A program made the position numbers and the translations under genes. Positions 55,261 to 64,000 of a stretch of DNA of 64,000 nt are shown here, in pieces; position 1 is the stretch's first letter, and each line of letters begins with the position of its first letter. Source of the DNA: Zygnema cylindricum (taxonomy: Eukaryota; Streptophyta; Zygnematophyceae; Zygnematales; Zygnemataceae); NCBI GenBank assembly GCA_037447655.1, contig JBBHKE010001715.1, positions 1 through 64,000 on the forward strand, given 5' to 3'. The notes beneath the pieces are model-generated. The model ran no database searches. It was not told the origin of the DNA and saw only the letters and a list, made by a program, of their open reading frames with translations.

Positions 55261-58200
55261 CTAGTCACTCAGTCCACATGCCTCTCTACAGAACTTCAAT
55301 TTGGGAGCAGGTGAGGGTTTCGTTATCATATCAGCCACCATTTGCTCATCCGGTAAATAACTTAACTTCAAGACTTTTCCCATCACCATTTCTCTTACAT
55401 AATGTAGCATGATATCAATGTGCTTACTCTTAAAGTGATGATTCGTATTAGATGCAATAGCGATTGCTCCCTGATTATCACACCACACTATCTCTGGTCC
55501 ACATTGTATAAAGAGAAGCTCCGGAGAAGAGACTTTACCCAAAGCAACTCCTTAAGTGCTGAGCTGGCAGCCATGTACTCAACCTCCATGGTAGAGTGGG
55601 CTGTTACCTTTTGAAGTTTGCTATTCCAGCACTAAGTTCCACTTCCGATCTTCAACATGTATCCGGTGGTGGATCGTCGGCTAGGCATATCTCCGTAGCC
55701 CGCATCGCTCCATGTATGAATTTTGACTTCCTCTCCACCGAGAGAGAGTGTAAGATTTCGAGTTCCTGCAAGATAACGAAGAACTCTCTTTGTTGCCTCA
55801 TGTTCTTTCTTCGTTAGATTTTACAGGCTTCGGCTTAAGGCTCCAACCGCTGCTACGATGTCAGGACGAGTAGAGTTCATGAAATAAATGAGGCTTCCGA
55901 CAATATGCCTGTAAGGATTGGAGGACATAGAATCTGCCTCCCTTGAATCTAAAAAATCATCAACCAAAATACCACCATCCGTTTCCGTGCCCTCCAATTT
56001 CTGCTTGAATTCCATAGGAGTGGCACTCCCCTTGGCTTCTGACATGCCAAACTTGTCTAACATGTTCTTGATTGCTTCTTTTTGAGTTAAATAAATATTT
56101 TTTTGTTTCTTGTCTCTTTCTACTTGAATTCCTTAAATATACTTAGCCTCACCCAAGTCTTTCATTTCAAACCGGGAATTTAGAGCTCATTTTATTTTAT
56201 TAATCTCATTGATGGATTTGCTGATCAATAGCAAATCATCTACATACATTGCCACATAAATCACTCCATCATCACCTTGCATTACATAGACTGAGTGATC
56301 TGAGTTGATCCTGGTAAAGCCAAGGTTGGTTAAAAACGCATCTAATTTGAGGTTCCATTGTCTCGGAGCTTGTTTCAGACCATATAGGGACTTTAACAGT
56401 TTAGAGACCATATTTTCTTTCCCTTTTTCTGCATACATCTCTAACTGTTTCATATAAATTACTTCCTCCAAATCACCATGCAAGAAAGCCGTCTTAAAAT
56501 CCATCTGATGCAATTCCATATCCTCTATTGCAGCAAGAGATAGCAAAACTCTAACTGTAGGAAAGCGAACCACAAGAGAGAAGGTCTCTTCATAATCAAT
56601 TCCCTCATTTTGGCTAAATCCCTTAGCCATCAATCTAGTTTTATATCTCTTAGTTGTCATATCTGGATTTATTTTTAATTTGAAGACCCACTTACAACCG
56701 ATAGCTTTCCGCTTCGGTGGGAGCTCTAGAAGTTCCCAAGTTTGGGCTTCCATAAATGATTTTATCTTTTCATTTGCAACTGAGATCCAATGATTTTTTT
56801 TACGAACAAAAAAAGCTTCATGAATAGTAAGAGTCTCCCTTGTGCTTGCAGAAAAAACACTCTCAACTCGGTCGCCTCGAAGGCGGCTGCTTTGCCTTCT
56901 TCCCTTGGAAAATCTGACGCGCGAACTGTTGGTTCCCTAGATTGCCGTACAGGGCTTGTATTGGGAGGAGCATCAACAAAAAAAGGGCGTGTATTGGGAG
57001 GAGCATCAACAAAAAGAGGGCGTGTATTGGGAGAAGCATCAACAGAAAGAGCAGCTCTAGAATGAGTATTAGACAGCCTAGAGGCTTTTGGGGAGAGGTA
57101 GAAGAAGTAGAATAGGTTGGAGTAAAAGGTACCTGCTCAAGAATGATATACTTTTGTATTTTCTCATTCCTTTCAGATACATTCATGCTTAAAACGTCAA
57201 CAGATTGACTTTCATCTATAATCGGAATATTTTTGGCTTTTACAAGGCATCCTCTCTGAGAATTATACACTCTATAACCTGAAGATTCATCATCATAGCC
57301 TAAAAAAACACTAGGTACAGATTTTGGACCTAGCTTCCAATTGGGAAGATTATCCAAGATAAAACATTTGCTACCCAAAAACTCTAAAATGACCGACATT
57401 TGACTTTTCGCCTGTCCACACTTCATAAGGTGTCTTACCCTTAACAACTCCGGTTTCCACTCTATTTCTGATGTAGGAAGCACAATGAAAAGCTTCCCCC
57501 CAAAACTTTGGATCCATACTTTTATCTGCCATCAAAGATCGAGCACATTTAGTCAAAGTCCGATTAAGTCTCTCAGCAACACCATTTTGTTTCGGTGTGT
57601 ACGGAGTAGTAAATTCACGAGAGATGCCATTTTGTTTCAAAAAATCAGCAAAGGCATGAGATACATACTCTCCACCATTCTCCGGCCGCAAAGCAAGCAT
57701 AGATTTGCCGTGAAGTTTCTCCGCCCAGATTTTGTAGTCTTTAAAGTGAGTGAAGACTTCTCTCTTCTCCTTCATGAAATATACGCGACTGTACCGGGAG
57801 TAATTGTCTATAAAGGTGAGAAAGAAGCGGTTGCCACCAAGAGAAGAAACTTTAGAATGGTCGAAAATATCTGAGGGGATAATACCAAGAACATTTGTAT
57901 CTCGGTGATCAGAAACTTGTGATAGGGGAAGCTTGTGAAGCTTTCCATGAGCACAACCATCACACACATGAGACTCTTGTTGACCAAGCTTGACTCCCTC
58001 TATCATATCATGTTTTATCATCTTAGTAAGTCTCTCATGATGTACATGACGAAACCTTTTATGCCACAAAATATTATCACATAGGACACTAGAGTACGCA
58101 AAATCTATTTTATTAGCCAGGTCCATGCGGTACAAAACATTTCGGCCTCTAGTTTCTACTAGAGCTAATCTTCCATTCTTGCTCACTATTTTCTTGCCAT

Positions 58201-59377
58201 TTTTATAGAGAACCTCAAAGCCTTTGCTTTCAGCTACAGACGTAGAAAACATATTTTTCTTGAACTTTGGAACATACAAGACATCATACAAAGTTCTCTT
58301 AACAACCTTTCCATCTATATCACAATCTAGATCTATGTTTCCTTTGGCATTTGATTCAACAGCATAGCCACAAGCATAAAAGATCTGACATAAAGGAAAA
58401 GAAGACATCTCTTTAAACCAAGACTTATTCCAGCACATGTGTGAATAGCTGCACGATCCATTATCCATTCGAGGTCCTTTTCTCCTTCCATCATGTCGAG
58501 TTTGGCAAGAGCAAAGAACTCTTTGTCATCAGTTTTTGGAAAACTGATCTCATCAGGTGTCGTTTCCTCGGTCGTTTTCTTCTTCAACTCTATATCCTCT
58601 GCTGAAAATGCAACAATTTTATTCGGAGGTTTTTGGGAAAAAGGAGGTCTGCGGTGTCACCATCCTTTTCGAAAGGTACAAAAGACAAGCTCTTTTATAT
58701 ACAAAGGACAAGCTCTAAAGGAGTGACCATCAGTATAGCAATAAACACATTTCTCAAACTGAGGATTAAACTGATTCCCTTGATATCTACTTTCCCTCTT
58801 AAAGTGAGCCGTAAATGCTACAGGTGGTTTTCTAAATCCTAAAGCTGTGTGATTAGCCTCTTCTACCAAGATAAACTCTATAGCTGTTTGCAAATTCCGA
58901 AGAGGTTTAGACAATTTTTTCATTTCATCTGAGGCTCCTTTATATTCATTAGGAAGCCCTTTTAGGAGAATCATGGCCTGATGATAAGGGGAGAAAGTCC
59001 CTCTAGAACATGTATTTTCTGACAGTAACATTCGAAAACGATTAGTGTATTCTATCATGCTACCACCTGTGTACTTATCCTCATAGATCTCACCAGCAGT
59101 TATAATCTCATGCTGGTCACTAGCTTTAACATAAGAAGATTTCAATGCATCCCACAATTTTGATGCCTTTGTAACATTAATATATGGCATATGCAATTCA
59201 TTTAATATCATAAGCTTTACTAAATGCAAAGCCTGGTCATCTTTTTGATCAAAGGTGGCATAAGATTCAGCCAGTGATCCATTTAACACATCAATAAGTT
59301 TCATTTGCTTGAAGTAAGACTTAACCAAATCTACCCAATACAGATATTAACGTCAATCAAAGACTGGAATTCGTGAA
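55261..59377 (-). pseudogene. gag-pol of unit B4
   Basis: Gag (59328-58657; KLIDVLNGSLAESYATFDQKD, zinc knuckle CVYCYTDGHSFRAC), protease region damaged (MDNGSCSYSHMCW in place of MDSGSSSHMCW), pre-integrase, integrase (LRPENGGEYVS, so the second Asp is Glu; NGVAERLNRTLTKCARS), linker with two to three tandem copies of an 11-13 residue FLLMLLPIHAL-coding stretch in the wrong frame, RT (56753-56187, 188 open codons with QMDFKTAFLHGDLEEVIYMK and AMYVDDLLLISKS) and RNase H end. The last ~790 bp (55261-56049) are nearly identical to B2. Confidence 0.88.
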
Positions 59378-59392
59378 GGCGAGCCCGTGACC

Positions 59393-59902
59393 TATTGTTC
59401 TGAGACAACTGCTGGCATTTAAGATGAAGAAGATGCAGCAGTAGTCATCGTAGAACAAATCAAGAGAGGAAGCTTCCACAAATACCGATGGCTGAACAAC
59501 AACTTTGACATACTATAACGTTCATTAAAATGCTCCAATCGTTCTGAAAGATTATCACAGTTTAGACAACATACAAAGAAACATACACACAAAATTTCAA
59601 TCAATTCAGCTCACAGATTTGTGAGATATGCAGAAATGAAATTACATAAAAGTTGAGTGTACAGGTTTCATATCATTTGTTCCTAAATAATCAAATTCAC
59701 TAAGTCCTACTTCTATACACCGAAACTACACTAAGTTGTACGGAGGCATTCCAGCCGTACATCTAACAATCTAACACAATAAATACTGTGAGTATACCTG
59801 TGTACTAAAAGTATGTCATAAACCACTTTCTTAACACTAAACAACTAATTCACTACAGACAAAGTTCTATTCTACCAAATATTTACACCAAAGTTCAGAC
59901 AA
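59393..59902 (-). repeat. Truncated LTR L5 (family B)
   Basis: The U5-side 510 bp of the LTR; its first base pair at 59393 reads TATTGTT in place of TGTTGTT. It is cut at 59902 by the start of C2. The bases gacaa (59898-59902) would be the C2 target copy. Confidence 0.85.
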
Positions 59903-62819
59903 TGTCATGCCGCATTGTGTCGGGACATGTATTTTGTTTATTTGTAAGAATATTACTGGTTGAGGCTACACTAATTCTGGTTGTGTTAAAATCATGCTTG
60001 AATACAGGATTTATTGTGTACTTACTTCGAAGAGACGCAAGGAATTCAGTGATACATATTTTCGTGCGCGATTTGAAGGTGCACGATTCGAATGGCGTAC
60101 GCGGATATCCTTTGGAGGTCGTACGATACAAGATGAACGAACCTCCATGATATTACATTTGTACTTTTATTTTCGCCTGTACTTTCACTTAAGTTGGAAT
60201 TTCACGATGTACGAATCGCGTGTACGCGGAGCGTTTGTTGGCGCTTCGATTTTTGGGTCACATTGAAGTCGTGAACCCATGTAGGTTCACGCATACATGT
60301 AGTTAGGAAGGGTTTTAATCCGCGGATTGTGAATTTTGTAACGTAGGCATATGGTCCTGGTCGCTTATTGGCCAGAACCCAAACTTGTCACAAATTGTAC
60401 AGTGAAATACTCTCACATGATTGGCTAGTTAGCAAATGTCAGAAAGTAGTACTTTGGTTATTTCGTTAGTACTTAGACGATTGCGTTAGGTTTGTATTCT
60501 CATAGTTTGAGAGTACAGGAATTGGTCGAATAGGATTTAGATTTTTCTGTCTTTTTCCCATGTCTTTTTCCTTAGTCAAATTATCAGTTTTTTCCCTACA
60601 AGGCTTTTTCTACCTTAGTTTTTTTCAGCGCTTAGCTTTTCTCTTTTCTTATTATACTTTCATTGTAAGACCTACAAGTTAATTCACTCGGTTTCGGCCG
60701 GAGTCCGCACGGTTTCCCTTCAACAACCTCTTTTAGTGTGGATTCTGCTTGCTTTCTCAGACTGTTTTCTAAACCTTTGTGGATGCCTTTGGTGAATTAG
60801 TGTTTGACTTTTCTTGTCTGATTTTCGTTGCCTTGGTTGGAGTTTGCTGGTGGTTTGTTATAATCTGGTTATCTCGGATTCTCTACCATTTTCCATTGCT
60901 TGCTTCCCGTTATCATTTTCTACAATTGGTTATTAGTGTGTCAAAATCTGGTTTTCTCGGATTTCGTGCAGATTTTTAACGTTGTTTTCAAGTATTTTCT
61001 TGTTGCTATTTTTACTCGTTTGTTAGAATTCGGTAATCGCGAATTCTTTACGTATTTTCAGTGCTTGTTTTCTTGTTGTAATTTTCTGCAATCATCGTGC
61101 CAAGATCCGGTTATCTCGGATTCACTGCAGATTTTTATTGTTGTTTTCTTGCATTTTTCTGGTTTTGTTTTCTTTATTTAAAATCCTAGACCTAACTCCT
61201 GTAACGAATACGCCCAGACCGTGGAGCCTAGTGGCTACCCATCGGCTTAGTATTCCTGTACTCTCAAACTATCATTCTCCTTTCTCTTGTTTTGTGTTTG
61301 GAAAAATCAAAAAAATTGTAATATTTCATTTTTAGTTTTTGTTGAAAAGAAAAAAAATATTATCTTTCATTTTCAGTTTTTGTTCTTGGTTTGTCTTTTC
61401 CATTTCCAATCCAATTTACCTTTTATTTTCAGTTTTCATTCTCAGTTTGGCGTGAGAAATTTAAAAAGAAAAATATATAAATACATTATTTACCATATAA
61501 AATCCATTTCTTTCCATTTCTAAATTTTCTTGCACGTATTTTTAATATGGTTTTTTCCTTCTAATCCGGTTTTATCTTTCCATCGGTTTTAATCCTACCT
61601 CTTCTCCACTTGTAGTTTCTTTTTCAGTTTTTACTTTGAAAGAAAAATTATAAAAATTGATATATATCTAAAATTTGTACCTTGAAAAGACTTTTGTTTG
61701 TTTTTTTTTCAATTCAGTTTTTTGGTGTTTTCCCTCTATCTTATTTCTGTTGCCCACCTTGCTTGCACTCTATTTTAGGTTTTTTAGGTCTAAATTTGTG
61801 ACAGATTTTAGGGTTTAGTTGCAGATTTTAGGGTTAGTCTGCCGAATTCGGGTTTGGGATGCCGCTAACCTGATTCTAACTTGCTTTGTGACTTATAATA
61901 TCTTTTCCGATACTTTTAGTCTTCCTTTTCCGGTCCCACACCATACGGAGATACTCGTGGCTTCACATTTTGGATTCGCTTTCAGTTTTGGTTCGTAATT
62001 TGCATTGTTAAGCCGTGGTGTTTCACACGATTATTTGGAAATTGTGTGGAGGCCCACACTATCCTGAGGACATTTGGAGAAGACTTTTTTTGGAGGAAAC
62101 TTTGGGAGCGGATTGTGGAGCGGATTCACACTTTGGCGCTTTGCAAAGCCCCAGCTGCGACGACCAGCTGGTGCTCACCTTTGATAATCACCAGATTATT
62201 AAGTGTGTTCTGTAAGTATTACGATGCCATGTGGGCGCAGGAGCTTATTAAGATAGTTGGTTGACCGTTTAGAGGGTTCGTGCGTGGATTGGGTTTCGTT
62301 GGACCCAATTGTATTGAGCACTTGCATTTCCCAGCTTTCTTTGTTTGTAATCTGGCCGTGAGTGGCCTTCCGTTTTTCGTGATTGCTTGGAGTGGATTTT
62401 ACAGCTTAGATCTGGCCGTTGGTGGCCTTGGATAGTTGTCTCTCTGTTTGTGTTGCTGTAGATCTGCACCTGTGGGTGTTTAGATAGCAATTTTTTTGCC
62501 TTTATAGATCCGGCCCTCCGGCCTTGCCCACTTGTTTACAGGGTAGAACGTTTCGGTAACACGGCTTTTTGGTAGATCTGGTCATCGTGGCCTTGATAGT
62601 GTCTTATTGGTTTGATTGTTGTGTGTGGCTTGGTTTCTCACTTGTTGCATTTTGTATAAATCGTGTTCATTATCTCGTCGTTGTTTCCCTCTTCGTTTTA
62701 TGCCCACCGATTAGAACAATTTTAATTTCAGTTCCGGGTCTACTCGTAGTGGTGTAGCTTTCCGCCCATCACCAGTAGACCAAATCGATCTAGCAAGTAT
62801 ATCTAATTTTCCTATAACT
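59903..62819 (+). mobile_element. C2 LTR and leader (Ty3-like element)
   Basis: Starts TGTCATGCCGCATTG, a start shared with C1. From 60268 to about 62440 it aligns with C1 41365-42980. I could not fix the LTR end or PBS; no standard tRNA 3'-end site is evident before gag. No open frame in this part is conserved with C1. The 3' end of C2 lies outside the window. Confidence 0.7.
60502..61272. repeat. Long-range inverted repeat in C2
   Basis: A 21-bp perfect inverted repeat. The left arm (60502-60522) runs ATAGTTTGAGAGTACAGGAA plus T, and the right arm (61252-61272) is its exact complement. The arms are 771 bp end to end, at the same place as the 15-bp pair in C1 but with different sequence. 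The AGCC-TAGT-GGCT hairpin (61225-61236) and GAATAC/GTATTC pair (61206-61211, 61250-61255) are kept. Confidence 0.9.
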
Positions 62820-63014
62820 TTGGTTCTGGTATTGAGAACATCCTCTGTCCGTTCCGGACTCACGTCGTTCTTTTCTTTGTCCTCCGTCTCCTCTACGCTA
62901 TCTGTAGAGGAAACCAAAGACGAGAGCCTCGAGGGATTCGACTCAGGTTCCCTCTCCTTTTGGTCTTCTCCTGGTCTAATTTTTGTCCCACCTCCATACA
63001 CACCGGTCAGTGAC

Positions 63015-63350
63015 ATGGCTTCCTCTTCGGAGGGCCCCATGAGCAAAATGCAATTCTGCTTTTCAGGGATGAAGGATACAATGTCTTTATCTCATTTCCG
63101 CATGTTGTATAATACCGAAATGCGCGATTTGGCATTTCGTTATCAAGATCGATTTGATCTTCGTGTAGCATTCTCTCTCCTTGGTCGGTACCTTAGAGGT
63201 TCCGCTCTCACCCTATATTCCCGCAAGTATAATAGTATACTCGCGATGACAGAATTTTCCCCTCCTTTCGCTGGCACACCAGAGGTCATAGGACAAGTGG
63301 ATATCCTGTTTCAGGTCGCTTTTCTCGAGGTCCTAGATGCCAAAAGGTAA
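63015..63350 (+). pseudogene. Ty3-like gag of C2, first part
   Basis: Open from before 62820 with no ATG at the upstream edge; the first good start is the ATG at 63015 (MASSSEGPMSKM). The readable domain, MRDLAFRYQDRFDLRVAFSLLGRYLRGSALTLYSRK, fits the Ty3/retroviral capsid pattern in which a helix ends L-x-G-x-A-x-x-x-Y/W. The frame stops at 63350 (AAA AGG TAA), and the rest of gag continues one frame over. It may be a frameshift mutation or, less likely, a programmed shift. Confidence 0.7.
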
Positions 63351-64000
63351 TGTCCTACTTCCCGCTGTCCCGGAAATTCCTCGGCAATATGCTGTGGCTG
63401 CACGTGCTGCTGTCCCAGCACAATTAGGGATGACGATTCCGCTGCGAGATCCCCTTTCGATTATGTTTGATCTCCTAGAAGGGGAGTATCGAATGCAAAA
63501 TCCATATCAAGTGAAGGAACTGATGAACTTCGAACGTAAACCGGGTGAAACCGCCCCCGTTCTACGTGCCCGTATGGAGACGTTACGAGAAGCCTTACCG
63601 GACTTAATGTCCGATGCGGAAGCTGTCCAAAAATTTGTGGGACAGTTTCCTGATCACTCAAAACGATTTATCCAAAGTCATCTTACGCAGACATACGGCT
63701 TGAAATTTACCTTTGACAAGGCCGCCCAATATACGGTTGAATATGAGATGCAGTCGTGTTGGTGGGAAGCTCATGATCGATCGGAAGTTGCTTTCCCACT
63801 TCCCCCACCAAGCAACCCATGGCCCAACAATAGGCATCCGAAAGTGCCTGCCATGGGAGCTCCACCGTTTAACCCTGGAAACAGATTATGTTTTCGTTGC
63901 GGGGAAACAGGGCATGAGGCTCGTATGTGTCCAGATAAGACGGCCACATGCACTCACTGTCAGCAGATGGGACATTATGCCCATCGATGCAATATTAAAA
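63337..64000 (+). CDS. Ty3-like gag of C2, second part, runs off window
   Basis: Open in the +1 frame from the ATG at 63337 to the window end (221 codons, no stop). It overlaps the first part by 14 bp. It contains the C-terminal capsid-like domain (DPLSIMFDLLEGEYRMQNPY, MNFERKPGETAPVLRARMETL, FVGQFPDHSKRFIQSHLTQ) and two zinc knuckles of CX2CX4HX4C form, CFRCGETGHEARMC (about 63893) and CTHCQQMGHYAHRC (about 63950). Two knuckles separate it from the copia gags here, which have one. Protease and RT would follow to the right. Whether this is a full or truncated protein cannot be seen. Confidence 0.8.
   Translation, partial: MPKGNVLLPAVPEIPRQYAVAARAAVPAQLGMTIPLRDPLSIMFDLLEGEYRMQNPYQVKELMNFERKPGETAPVLRARMETLREALPDLMSDAEAVQKFVGQFPDHSKRFIQSHLTQTYGLKFTFDKAAQYTVEYEMQSCWWEAHDRSEVAFPLPPPSNPWPNNRHPKVPAMGAPPFNPGNRLCFRCGETGHEARMCPDKTATCTHCQQMGHYAHRCNIK

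Larger units (their letters stand above)
42997..59902 (-). mobile_element. Tandem array of family B copia units sharing LTRs
   Basis: Order on the plus strand: L1 (42997-43863), internal 1, L2 (48068-48908), internal 2, L3 (52940-53780), truncated internal 3, partial L4 (54602-55237), internal 4, truncated L5 (59393-59902). All units are on the minus strand. L2 serves as 5' LTR of unit 1 and 3' LTR of unit 2, and L3 likewise for units 2 and 3. LTRs have TGTTGTT and AACAACA ends. All pol copies are broken. The array interrupts C1 on the left and is itself cut by C2 on the right. Confidence 0.9.

Overview
The window is a block of nested, mostly decayed LTR retrotransposons with no intact host gene that I can recognise. 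It is eukaryotic nuclear DNA: there are GT-AG introns, long microsatellites, Ty1/copia-type gag-pol remains on both strands, solo LTRs with 5-bp target duplications, and one Ty3-like gag. A plant or other streptophyte host is the best guess, held with moderate to low confidence. The primer-binding sites of one copia family match the anticodon arm of initiator tRNA-Met in the plant version as I remember it, and TTTAGGG-like motifs occur inside one LTR family. I use letters A to H for repeat families; these are working names, not database names.

Layout from left to right. 1-2007: 5' end of a minus-strand family A copia element (A0). 2066-3599: a broken DDE transposase gene with one clear intron. 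3621-4040: a pyrimidine tract ending in (TC)60. 5304-5443: a 42-bp minisatellite. 5689-8418: a small plus-strand copia element (D) that has lost reverse transcriptase. 9250-10304: a family A solo LTR. 10420-11170: degenerate tandem repeats and TATCGG palindromes. 11614-15986: A2, which has two LTRs, a nearly whole gag and almost no pol. 16473-21503: A3, gag-pol truncated at its 3' end. 21870-23230: a very old copia RT (F). 24977-26022: a solo LTR (G) with a perfect 5-bp target duplication. 27179-31273: copia pol G2, split by a family A solo LTR at 28367-29545.

From 31274 to the right edge the order of insertion can be read. Element H sits in G2. A family C LTR (C1, starting at 34406) sits in H. 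A nearly complete family A element (A1, 34545-40958, target duplication CGATA) sits inside a 20-bp minisatellite in C1. A tandem array of four family B copia units sharing LTRs (42997-59902) interrupts C1 again. A second family C element (C2, Ty3-like gag) enters the last B LTR at 59903 and runs off the window.

How the pieces work together: in families A and B the Gag reading frame begins inside the LTR and passes through the primer-binding site, as in yeast Ty1. The PBS copies the anticodon arm of a tRNA rather than its 3' end, as in Drosophila copia. No element in the window is fully coding; A1 (one early 1-nt deletion, one frameshift and two nonsense codons seen) and A2 (gag with one in-frame TAG) are the closest. 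The least expected signals are a long-range inverted repeat in family C whose arms differ between copies but stay complementary, an antisense tRNA-like A-box/B-box module in family A LTRs, and the family B tandem array.
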